64,000 nt of DNA from Aquabacterium humicola (GTDB lineage: Bacteria; Pseudomonadota; Gammaproteobacteria; Burkholderiales; Burkholderiaceae_C). Every line of letters starts with the position of its first letter. Position 1 is the stretch's first letter. A program made the position numbers and the translations under genes. The stretch covers positions 682,001-746,000 of the forward strand of contig NZ_JARGNB010000002.1 in assembly GCF_030167915.1 (NCBI RefSeq), read 5' to 3'. Of this stretch, positions 41,617-49,466 are shown piece after piece. The notes below the pieces were generated by a model. That model saw only the letters and a list, made by a program, of their open reading frames with translations. It had not been told where the DNA came from and ran no database searches.

Positions 41617-42372
41617 ATGAAGGTACTGGTGCCCGTCAAGCGCGTCGTCGACTACAACGTGAAAGTTCGCGTGAAGTCCGACGGCACGGGAGTCGACATT
41701 GCCAACGTCAAGATGAGCATGAACCCCTTCGACGAGATTGCCGTCGAAGAGGCCGTGCGGCTGAAGGAGAAGGGCGTTGTCACCGAAGTCATCGCCGTCT
41801 CCTGCGGCGTGTCGCAATGCCAGGAAACCCTGCGCACCGCGATGGCCATCGGCGCGGACCGTGCGATCCTGGTCGAGACCCCTGCTGATCTGGAACTGCA
41901 GCCGCTGGCGGTCGCCAAGCTGCTGAAGGCGCTGGTCGACAAGGAGCAGCCGGGCCTCGTGATCCTGGGCAAGCAGGCGATCGACGACGATTGCAACCAG
42001 ACCGGCCAGATGCTGGCCGCGCTGGCCGACCTGCCGCAGGCGACCTTCGCGAGCAAGGTCGAGCTCGACGGCGCGACGGTCAAGGTAACGCGTGAAATCG
42101 ATGGCGGCCTCGAGACGCTCAGCATGAGCACGCCGGCGGTCATCACGACCGACCTGCGCCTGAACGAGCCGCGCTACGTGACGCTGCCGAACATCATGAA
42201 GGCGAAGAAGAAGCCGCTCGAGACCGTCAAGCCGGCGGACCTGGGCGTGGACGTGACGCCGCGCATCAAGACGCTGAAGGTGTCCGAGCCGCCCAAGCGC
42301 GGCGCGGGCGTGAAGGTGCCGGACGTGGCGACGCTGGTCGCCAAGCTGAAGAACGAAGCGAAGGTGATCTGA
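41617..42372 (+). CDS. etfB: Electron transfer flavoprotein beta subunit
   Basis: A 251-residue AMP-binding partner of EtfA that collects electrons from acyl-CoA dehydrogenases. The sequence [56 protein letters not shown] and the signature block [19 protein letters not shown], ending [19 protein letters not shown], are typical. AGGAG precedes the ATG. It lies 1 nt before etfA and downstream of two palindromic operator candidates. Confidence 0.96.
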   Translation: MKVLVPVKRVVDYNVKVRVKSDGTGVDIANVKMSMNPFDEIAVEEAVRLKEKGVVTEVIAVSCGVSQCQETLRTAMAIGADRAILVETPADLELQPLAVAKLLKALVDKEQPGLVILGKQAIDDDCNQTGQMLAALADLPQATFASKVELDGATVKVTREIDGGLETLSMSTPAVITTDLRLNEPRYVTLPNIMKAKKKPLETVKPADLGVDVTPRIKTLKVSEPPKRGAGVKVPDVATLVAKLKNEAKVI

Positions 42373-42373
42373 G

Positions 42374-43306
42374 ATGGCTGCACTCGTCATTGCCGAACAC
42401 GACCACGGCACGCTCAAGGGCGCGACGCTGAACACGGTGACCGCCGCCGCTGCCTGCGGCGGCGATGTGCATGTGCTCATCGCCGGCCACAACGCCGCCG
42501 GTGCCGCGCAGGCCGCCGCGCAGATCGCCGGCGTCGCGAAGGTGCTGCACGCCGATGGCGCGAGCCTGGGCGAGCAGCTGGCCGAGAACGTCGCGGCGCA
42601 GGTGCTGGCGATCGCCTCGAACTACTCGCACCTGCTGTTCCCGGCCACGGCGCACGGCAAGAACGTCGCGCCGCGCGTCGCCGCGAAGCTCGATGTCGCG
42701 CAGCTGAGCGACGTCACCAAGGTGATCAGCGCCGATACCTTCGAGCGCCCGATCTACGCCGGCAATGCGATCGCGACGGTGCAGTCGGCCGACGCGATCA
42801 AGGTGCTGACCGTGCGCACGACGGGCTTCGACGCCGCGGCCGCTTCCGGTGGCAGTGCCGCGATCGAGTCGATCGCCGCGGTCGCCGACAGCGGCAAGAG
42901 CGCGTTCGTCGGCAGCGAGATCGCCAAGAGCGACCGCCCCGAGCTCACCGCCGCGAAGATCATCGTCTCGGGCGGCCGCGCGATGGGCTCGAGCGACAAG
43001 TTCAACGAGGTGCTGACGCCGCTGGCCGACAAGCTCGGCGCCGCGCTGGGCGCGAGCCGGGCCGCGGTCGACGCGGGGTACGCGCCGAACGACTGGCAGG
43101 TCGGGCAGACCGGCAAGATCGTCGCGCCGACCCTGTACATCGCCTGCGGCATCAGCGGGGCGATCCAGCACCTGGCCGGCATGAAGGATTCGAAGGTGAT
43201 CGTCGCGATCAACAAGGATCCCGAGGCGCCGATCTTCAGCGTCGCCGACTACGGGCTGGAGGCGGACCTGTTCGCCGCCGTGCCCGAGCTGGTCAAGGCG
43301 CTCTGA
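42374..43306 (+). CDS. etfA: Electron transfer flavoprotein alpha subunit
   Basis: A 310-residue FAD-binding subunit passing electrons to ETF:quinone oxidoreductase. The N-terminal Rossmann-like half ([17 protein letters not shown]) is followed by the C-terminal FAD domain with [34 protein letters not shown] and [19 protein letters not shown]. It is tightly coupled to etfB. A terminator follows before the acyl-CoA dehydrogenase. Confidence 0.96.
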   Translation: MAALVIAEHDHGTLKGATLNTVTAAAACGGDVHVLIAGHNAAGAAQAAAQIAGVAKVLHADGASLGEQLAENVAAQVLAIASNYSHLLFPATAHGKNVAPRVAAKLDVAQLSDVTKVISADTFERPIYAGNAIATVQSADAIKVLTVRTTGFDAAAASGGSAAIESIAAVADSGKSAFVGSEIAKSDRPELTAAKIIVSGGRAMGSSDKFNEVLTPLADKLGAALGASRAAVDAGYAPNDWQVGQTGKIVAPTLYIACGISGAIQHLAGMKDSKVIVAINKDPEAPIFSVADYGLEADLFAAVPELVKAL

Positions 43307-43320
43307 CGCGCAGGCAGTCC

Positions 43321-43347
43321 GGGGCGCCGAGCATGGCGCCCTTTTTC
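43321..43347 (+). terminator. Intrinsic terminator after etfBA
   Basis: GGGGCGCC (43321-43328) pairs with GGCGCCCT (43335-43342, one G-U) around GAGCAT, followed by TTTTTC. Read-through may still couple the next gene. Confidence 0.75.
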
Positions 43348-43366
43348 TTTTGAAGCGGAGATTCCC

Positions 43367-45157
43367 ATGAGCTATCGCGCCCCGGTCAGGGACATGCTGT
43401 TCGTGATGAAGGAGCTCGCCGGCATCGAGGCCGTCGCGCAGCTGCCGGGCCACGAGGAGGCCGGCCTCGACACTGCCGCGGCGGTGCTCGAGGAATGCGC
43501 GAAGCTCAACGAGAACGTCATCGCGCCGCTGAACCGCGCCGGCGACCTGAATCCGTCGAGCTTCGCGGAGGGCAAGGTCACGACGACGCCCGGCTTCAGG
43601 CAGGCGTTCCGCCAGTTCGTCGAAGGCGGCTGGCAGGGCCTGCAGCATCCGGTCGAGCTCGGCGGCCAGGGCCTGCCGAAGCTGATCCACGCGGCCTGCA
43701 GCGAGATGGTCAACAGCGCGAACCTGAGCTTCGCGCTCTGTCCGCTGCTGACCGATGGCGCGATCGAGGCGCTGCTGACCGCCGGCAGCGACGAGCAGCA
43801 GCAGACCTACATCCCGAAGATGGTAGACGGCACGTGGACCGGTTCGATGAACCTGACCGAACCGCAGGCCGGCTCGGACCTGTCGATGGTGCGCACGCGC
43901 GCCGAGCCGCAACCCGACGGCACCTACAAGATCTTCGGCACGAAGATCTTCATCACCTACGGCGAGCACGACATGGCCGAGAACATCGTGCACCTCGTGC
44001 TCGCGCGCGTGGCCGGTGCGCCGGAAGGCGTGAAGGGCATCTCGCTGTTCATCGTGCCGAAGTTCCTGGTCAACGCCGACGGCTCGCTGGGCGCCCGCAA
44101 CGACGTGCACTGCGTGTCGATCGAGCACAAGCTGGGCATCAAGGCGTCGCCGACCGCGGTGCTGCAATACGGTGACCATGGCGGCGCGATCGGTTACCTG
44201 ATCGGCCAGGAGAACCGCGGCCTCGAGTACATGTTCGTGATGATGAATGCCGCGCGCTTCGGCGTCGGCATGCAGGGCATCGCGGTGGCCGAGCGGGCCT
44301 ACCAGCAGGCCGTGGCCTATGCGCGCGACCGCGTGCAGAGCCGCCCGGTCGACGGCTCGAAGCCGGCCGCCGCGGCGATCATTCACCACCCCGACGTGAA
44401 GCGCATGCTGATGACAATGCGCGCGCATGTCGAAGGCTGCCGCGCGATGGCGCTGGTGGCTGCGGCCGCGTTCGACGCGGCCCACGCGCATCCGGACAAG
44501 GAGGTGCGCGCCGAGAACCAGGCCTTCTACGAGTTCATGGTGCCGCTGGTGAAGGGCTTCTCGACCGAGATGTCGCTCGACGTCGCGTCGCTCGGCGTGC
44601 AGGTGCATGGCGGCATGGGCTTCATCGAGGAGACCGGCGCCGCGCAGCACCTGCGCGACGCGAAGATCCTGACGATCTACGAAGGCACCACCGCGATCCA
44701 GGCCAACGACCTCGTCGGCCGCAAGACCGCGCGCGACGGCGGCGCGATGGCGCGCTCGCTGGCCGGGCAGATCGAAACGACCGAACGTGAACTGGCCAGG
44801 CGCGACAGCGTCGCCGCGCGCGCGATGGTCAAGCGGCTCGCCGCGGCCCGCCAGGCCTTCCTCGACGTCGTCGACTTCATCGCCGCCCAGACCAAGGGCA
44901 ATCCGAATGCGGCGTTCGCCGGCAGCGTGCCCTACCTGCTGCTGGCCGGCAACCTCGTCGCCGGCTGGCAGATGGCGCGTGCGCTGCTCGCCGCGGAGGA
45001 CCGCCTCGCCCAGGGCGAGGATGCCGACTTCATGCGTGCCAAGATCACCACCGCGCGCTTCTACGCCGACCACGTGCTCAGCAAGGCGCCGGGCCTGCGC
45101 GACAGCATCGTCGACGGCGCCGCCGGTGTCACCGAGATGGCCGTCGAAGCCTTCTGA
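43367..45157 (+). CDS. Acyl-CoA dehydrogenase, long C-terminal-extension type
   Basis: A 596-residue FAD enzyme that oxidises an acyl-CoA and passes electrons to ETF. The core has MNLTEPQAGSDLSMVRTRAE and GTKIFITYGEHDMAENI, the FAD segment GLEYMFVMMNAARFGVG, and VASLGVQVHGGMGFIEETGA with the catalytic Glu in ILTIYEGTTAIQANDL. A C-terminal helical domain of about 130 residues makes it longer than MCAD/SCAD types (about 380). This form resembles the DmdC/AidB-like clade; the exact substrate cannot be read from sequence. It lies next to etfBA, its likely electron acceptor. Confidence 0.9.
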   Translation: MSYRAPVRDMLFVMKELAGIEAVAQLPGHEEAGLDTAAAVLEECAKLNENVIAPLNRAGDLNPSSFAEGKVTTTPGFRQAFRQFVEGGWQGLQHPVELGGQGLPKLIHAACSEMVNSANLSFALCPLLTDGAIEALLTAGSDEQQQTYIPKMVDGTWTGSMNLTEPQAGSDLSMVRTRAEPQPDGTYKIFGTKIFITYGEHDMAENIVHLVLARVAGAPEGVKGISLFIVPKFLVNADGSLGARNDVHCVSIEHKLGIKASPTAVLQYGDHGGAIGYLIGQENRGLEYMFVMMNAARFGVGMQGIAVAERAYQQAVAYARDRVQSRPVDGSKPAAAAIIHHPDVKRMLMTMRAHVEGCRAMALVAAAAFDAAHAHPDKEVRAENQAFYEFMVPLVKGFSTEMSLDVASLGVQVHGGMGFIEETGAAQHLRDAKILTIYEGTTAIQANDLVGRKTARDGGAMARSLAGQIETTERELARRDSVAARAMVKRLAAARQAFLDVVDFIAAQTKGNPNAAFAGSVPYLLLAGNLVAGWQMARALLAAEDRLAQGEDADFMRAKITTARFYADHVLSKAPGLRDSIVDGAAGVTEMAVEAF

Positions 45158-45198
45158 TCGCCCCAAGCCCTTCCGCGAACCGTCACCGGAGCCGACGC

Positions 45199-46170
45199 AT
45201 GCCGCTGCCCCCCGTCCTTGCGAACCTGCCGCTGCCGATCATCGGTTCGCCGCTGTTCATCGTCAGCAACCCGAAGCTCGTGATCGAGCAGTGCAAGGCC
45301 GGCATCGTCGGCTCGATGCCGGCGCTGAATGCGCGGCCGGCGTCGCAGGTGGACGAATGGCTGGCCGAGATCACCGAGACGCTGGCCGCCTGGGACCGGG
45401 ACCATCCCGAGCAGAAGGCGGCGCCGTTCGCGATCAACCAGATCGTGCACAAGACCAACGAGCGGCTCGAGCACGACATGGCGGCCTGCGCCCGCTACAA
45501 GGTGCCCATCGTGATCACCAGCCTGGGCGCGCGCACCGACATCAACGACGCGGTGCACTCCTGGGGCGGCGTCGTGCTGCACGACATCATCAACAACAAG
45601 TTCGCGAAGAAGGCGATCGAGAAGGGCGCCGACGGGCTGATCGCGGTGGCCGCCGGTGCCGGCGGCCATGCGGGCACGCGCAGCCCGTTCGCGCTGGTGC
45701 AGGAGATCCGCCAGTGGTTCGACGGGCCGCTCGCTTTGTCGGGCAGCATCGCCACCGGCGGCGCGGTGCTGGCAGCGCAGGCGATGGGCGCGGACTTCGC
45801 GTACATCGGCTCGGCCTTCATCGCCACCGAAGAAGCGCGCGCGAGCGAGGGCTACAAGCAGATGATCGTCGAGTCCAGCAGCGACGACATCGTCTACAGC
45901 AGCCTCTTCACCGGCGTGCACGGCAACTATCTGCGCGGCTCGATCGTCAACGCCGGGCTCGATCCGGACAAGCTGCCGGAGAGCGACCCCAGCAAGATGA
46001 GCTTCGGCGGCGGCACGGACGGCGAGATCAGCGCGAAGAAGGCCTGGAAGGACATCTGGGGCTGCGGCCAGGGCATCGGCGCGGTGAACCAGGTGGTGCC
46101 GGCGCGCGAGCTGGTCGCGCGCCTGAAGCGCGAGTACGACGAAGCGCGGCGCCGCCTGTCGCTGGCCTGA
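45199..46170 (+). CDS. Nitronate monooxygenase-family FMN enzyme
   Basis: A 323-residue TIM-barrel flavoprotein. Features: LPLPIIGSPLFIVSNPKLVIE, the active-site loop AVAAGAGGHAGTRSPFAL with a candidate catalytic His, and SGSIATGGAVLAAQAMGADF. The family includes nitronate monooxygenases and 2-nitropropane dioxygenase-like enzymes; several lack a known substrate, and some act as enoyl reductases. It follows the acyl-CoA dehydrogenase by 41 nt, suggesting a shared catabolic transcript. Confidence 0.83.
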   Translation: MPLPPVLANLPLPIIGSPLFIVSNPKLVIEQCKAGIVGSMPALNARPASQVDEWLAEITETLAAWDRDHPEQKAAPFAINQIVHKTNERLEHDMAACARYKVPIVITSLGARTDINDAVHSWGGVVLHDIINNKFAKKAIEKGADGLIAVAAGAGGHAGTRSPFALVQEIRQWFDGPLALSGSIATGGAVLAAQAMGADFAYIGSAFIATEEARASEGYKQMIVESSSDDIVYSSLFTGVHGNYLRGSIVNAGLDPDKLPESDPSKMSFGGGTDGEISAKKAWKDIWGCGQGIGAVNQVVPARELVARLKREYDEARRRLSLA

Positions 46171-46201
46171 GCGAGCCTCTGCGCTGGATGACAATCGGCG
46201 G

Positions 46202-47452
46202 ATGCCCAAGCTCCGCCAAGTCATCGTCAATGCCCGTCCCTTCGATGCCGCGAAAGGCATCGTCGGCCCCGTGTCGCGCATCGTCATCGAAGGCAACACG
46301 ATTGCCGCGGTCAGCGCCGAACCGATCCAGGTCGATGACGCGACGGTGATCGACGCCGGCGGCCGCGTGGTGCTGCCGGGGCTGATCGACGCGCACGTGC
46401 ACGTGGTCGCGTCGTCGCACGACCTCGTCGGCCTGACGAACCAGGTCCCTTCGCTGCTGGTGGCCGAAAGCACGCGCATCCTGCGCGAGATGCTGCACCG
46501 CGGCTTCACGTCGGTGCGCGATGCGGCCGGCGCCGACTTCGGCCTGCAGGAAGCGGTGCAGCGCGGGTTGTTCGAGGGGCCGCGGCTGTCGATCGCCGGC
46601 TTCCCGATCTCGCAGACCGGCGGCCACGCCGACATGCGGCCCAAGGGCGTGCGCAACCGCGAGATGTTCTGCGCCTGCGCCGGCCTCGGGCTCGTCGGGG
46701 CGATCGCCGACGGTGTCGGCGAGGTGCGGCGCGCGGTGCGCGAGCAGGTGCGCAACGGTGCCAACCAGATCAAGATCATGGCCGGCGGCGGCATCTCCAG
46801 CCCGACCGATCCGCTCGAAGGCACGCAGTTCTCGATGGACGAGCTGCGCGCGGCCTGCGAGGAAGCCGAAGCGGCGAATCTCTACGCGATGGCCCATGCC
46901 TATTCGCCGCGCGCGGTGACGCGGGCAGTGCAGGCCGGCGTGCGCTCGATCGAGCACGGCAACCTGATCGACGAGGCCACCGCGCGGGTGATGAAGGAAC
47001 ACGGCGCCTTCCTCGTGCCGACGCTGTCGACCTATGCCGCGCTGGCCGACGAAGGCGATCGCCTGGGCTGGTCGGCGGAGATGCTGGAGAAGCTCGAACG
47101 GGTGAAGTCGCGCGGCATCGACGCGGTGCGCATCGCGCGCGCCGAAGGCGTGCCGGTGGTCTTCGGCACCGACCTGCTCGGCCACATGCACCAGCGCCAG
47201 AACGGCGAGTTCGACCTGCGCCTGCAGGCCATGAGCCCGGTCGAGGCGCTGCAGAGCGCCACCATCGTCGCCGCGCGCCTGCTGCGCCAGGAGGGCCGCA
47301 TCGGCGAGCTGCGTGCGGGGGCCTGGGCCGACCTGCTGATCGTCGACGGCGATCCGACGCAGGGTCTCTCGATGCTGACGAAGCCCGAGCAAGGGATCCA
47401 CCTCGTGATGCAGGGCGGACGTACGGTCCGCAGCAGCCTCACGACCGCGTAG
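46202..47452 (+). CDS. Metal-dependent amidohydrolase (prolidase/imidazolonepropionase-like)
   Basis: A 416-residue amidohydrolase-superfamily enzyme. The metal ligands are all visible: GLIDAHVHV (HxH), Lys in QIKIMAGGGISS, His in AMAHAYSP, His in SIEHGNLID and Asp in VVFGTDLLGHM. A C-terminal beta-sandwich piece (AWADLLIVDGDP) is typical. The substrate is unknown; Xaa-Pro or N-acyl amino acid amides are possible. It follows the nitronate monooxygenase-like gene by 31 nt and ends at a terminator facing the ABC binding protein. Confidence 0.88.
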   Translation: MPKLRQVIVNARPFDAAKGIVGPVSRIVIEGNTIAAVSAEPIQVDDATVIDAGGRVVLPGLIDAHVHVVASSHDLVGLTNQVPSLLVAESTRILREMLHRGFTSVRDAAGADFGLQEAVQRGLFEGPRLSIAGFPISQTGGHADMRPKGVRNREMFCACAGLGLVGAIADGVGEVRRAVREQVRNGANQIKIMAGGGISSPTDPLEGTQFSMDELRAACEEAEAANLYAMAHAYSPRAVTRAVQAGVRSIEHGNLIDEATARVMKEHGAFLVPTLSTYAALADEGDRLGWSAEMLEKLERVKSRGIDAVRIARAEGVPVVFGTDLLGHMHQRQNGEFDLRLQAMSPVEALQSATIVAARLLRQEGRIGELRAGAWADLLIVDGDPTQGLSMLTKPEQGIHLVMQGGRTVRSSLTTA

Positions 47453-47488
47453 CAGAGGGGGGTAGGACCGTCCCACCCCGGCAAGACA

Positions 47489-47510
47489 AAGGGGCCCCGC
47501 AGGGCCCCTT
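47489..47510. terminator. Bidirectional terminator between convergent genes
   Basis: AAGGGGCCC (47489-47497) and GGGCCCCTT (47502-47510) pair perfectly around CGCA. The T-rich tails are short on both strands. Confidence 0.65.
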
Positions 47511-47536
47511 CTTCATGGCGATGCCGGTTCAGTGCA

Positions 47537-49114
47537 TCACTTGATCGAGGTGAAGCGCGCTTCGGGCCGGTCGTCCGAACGGTGCACCGTGGTCACGCCG
47601 GTCTTCATCGCCCACGGGCGCATCTGGTGGTGCAGTTGCAGCAGCAGGTGCTCGTCGCGCGTGCGGATCAGCGCTTCCTTGATCAGCGCATTGCGCTTCG
47701 GGATGTCGATCTCGGTCTTCATCGCATCCACCAGCTGGTCGATCTTGGCGTCGCTGATCTTGTTGAAGTTGAAGTTGCCGTCGGCACCGGTGGTCTTCGT
47801 GCGGATCAGCGACTGCAGCATGTACTGCGCGTCGTAGGTCGCCACGCCCCAGCCGAGCATGTAGGCCGAGGTGTCGAAGTTCTGGAACTTCAAGCTGTGC
47901 TGCGCCATCGGCTCGGCGATCAGCTTGTTCTTGATGCCGATCTTGGCCCACATCGACAGCAGTGCCTGGCAGATCTCCTCGTCGTTGACGTAGCGGTTGT
48001 TCGGGCAGTTGAGCTGGAACTCGAAGCCGTCGGGGTAGCCGGCTTCAGCCAGCAGCTTCTTCGCGCGGTCGGGATCGGGCTTCGGCGCCACGTCGATGTC
48101 CGGCGAATTGCCATTGACGCCCGGGGCCACCATCACGCCGGCCGGGATCGACAGCCCGCGCATGATGTTGCGCTTGATCGCTTCGCGGTCGATGGCGATC
48201 GACAGCGCCTCGCGCACGCGCTTGTCCTTGAACGGGTTCTTGCCCTTGACGTTCGAGTACTTCAGCTCGTCGCTGCCCTGGTCGAGCGCGATGTAGATCG
48301 TGCGCACCTCGGGGCCGTCGACGACCTTGAGCTTCGGATCCTGGCGCAGCTTGGCGACGTCCTGCGTCGGCAGGTCGGTCAGCATGTCGACGTCGCCGGC
48401 CAGCAGCGCGGCCACGCGGGTGGAGTCGGACTTGATCGGCGTGTAGACCACCTCGGTCACGTTGCCGAGGTTGGCCTTGTCCCACCAGTTCGGGTTGACC
48501 TTCATCGTGATGCGTTGATCGGGCACCCAGCCGAGGATCTGGTACGGGCCGGTGCCGTTGACGTTGCGCGACGCGAAGTTCTCTTCCTTCGCGCGGTAGT
48601 CCTGCACGTTGGTCGTGCGGTTCTTCTCCGACCAGATCTTGCTCATCATCCGGAAGTCGATGATGTTGCGCAGCAGGATCGGGTTCGGCGCGGCGAGGAT
48701 CAGGTCGACGGTGTAGTCGTCGACCTTCTTGACCTCGTTGATGCCGGTCACGTAGATCTGCATCGTGCCCTGCGGCTGCTTGATGCGGCCGAAGGTGAAG
48801 ACGACGTCGTCGGCCGTGAAGGGCGAGCCGTCGTGGAATTTCACGTTGCGGCGCAGCTCGAAGCGCACCTGCGTCGGCGAGATGTAGGTCCACTTCGTGG
48901 CCAGGGCCGGCTCCACCTCGTACTTGGCCGAGTAGCGGGTCAGGCCCTCGTACGCGTGCATCAGGATCGCGTTGGTCGTCGCGTGGTTCTGCGAATGCGG
49001 GTCGAGCGTGAGGATGTCGTTCTGCGCTGCCCAGCGCAGCGTCGTGGCCTGCACCGGCGTCAGCGCGAGGCTTCCGAGCACGGCGGCCGCGGCCAGCATG
49101 ACCTTCGGATTCAT
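47537..49114 (-). CDS. ABC transporter substrate-binding protein, family 5 (peptide/nickel type)
   Basis: A 525-residue periplasmic solute-binding protein. It has a signal peptide (about 1-24, ending PVQATT), then TLRWAAQNDILTLDPHSQN, FELRRNVKFHDGSPFTADDV and REALSIAIDREAI, signatures of SBP_bac_5. Substrates of this family range over peptides, opines, glutathione and others. AGGAG lies 9 nt upstream of ATG 49114. No permease or ATPase gene is adjacent, so it is an orphan that probably works with a distant transporter. Confidence 0.92.
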   Translation of the reverse strand: MNPKVMLAAAAVLGSLALTPVQATTLRWAAQNDILTLDPHSQNHATTNAILMHAYEGLTRYSAKYEVEPALATKWTYISPTQVRFELRRNVKFHDGSPFTADDVVFTFGRIKQPQGTMQIYVTGINEVKKVDDYTVDLILAAPNPILLRNIIDFRMMSKIWSEKNRTTNVQDYRAKEENFASRNVNGTGPYQILGWVPDQRITMKVNPNWWDKANLGNVTEVVYTPIKSDSTRVAALLAGDVDMLTDLPTQDVAKLRQDPKLKVVDGPEVRTIYIALDQGSDELKYSNVKGKNPFKDKRVREALSIAIDREAIKRNIMRGLSIPAGVMVAPGVNGNSPDIDVAPKPDPDRAKKLLAEAGYPDGFEFQLNCPNNRYVNDEEICQALLSMWAKIGIKNKLIAEPMAQHSLKFQNFDTSAYMLGWGVATYDAQYMLQSLIRTKTTGADGNFNFNKISDAKIDQLVDAMKTEIDIPKRNALIKEALIRTRDEHLLLQLHHQMRPWAMKTGVTTVHRSDDRPEARFTSIK

Positions 49115-49466
49115 GTGAGACAGCTCCTGTGGAGACGAGAAAGCGGGAATGCTAGTCGCTCGTCTAGACATGGCGTCACCGGAGAAGCCCGCGGGCGCGC
49201 TGTTGCGAAGATGTCGCGCAGGTGTCAGCCGTTCACGACATCCGGTGCGAAGGGCCCATCGCAGCCGTGGGTGCGTGGGACTACGCATGCCGCCTCGGGT
49301 TACTACGGTGGTACAGTCGCGCCCGAGACTTTCAGGTCCTTCCCGTCCCCTTGCTGGTATCAGCCAGTCAAGGCGGGTCGCAATCCGCCAACCGGTCGAG
49401 CCGGGAACGCGGAAGGTTTTCCAACCCATCATGAGCCTCGGAAACCGGGGTAAAGGTGAGCGAACG
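49115..49466. other. 352-bp divergent intergenic region (binding protein / sucA)
   Basis: It holds the ribosome site of the minus-strand binding-protein gene (AGGAG on the minus strand, 49124-49128) and the ribosome site of sucA (AAAGGTGAG at about 49452-49460). TACAGT (49312-49317) is a possible -10 for sucA without a good -35. I see no convincing gene; a 70-codon frame at 49222-49434 has no recognisable product. Confidence 0.5.

Noticed and set aside
49222-49434. 70-codon frame in the sucA upstream region
   Set aside because: No ribosome site, Arg-rich composition typical of random GC-rich sequence.
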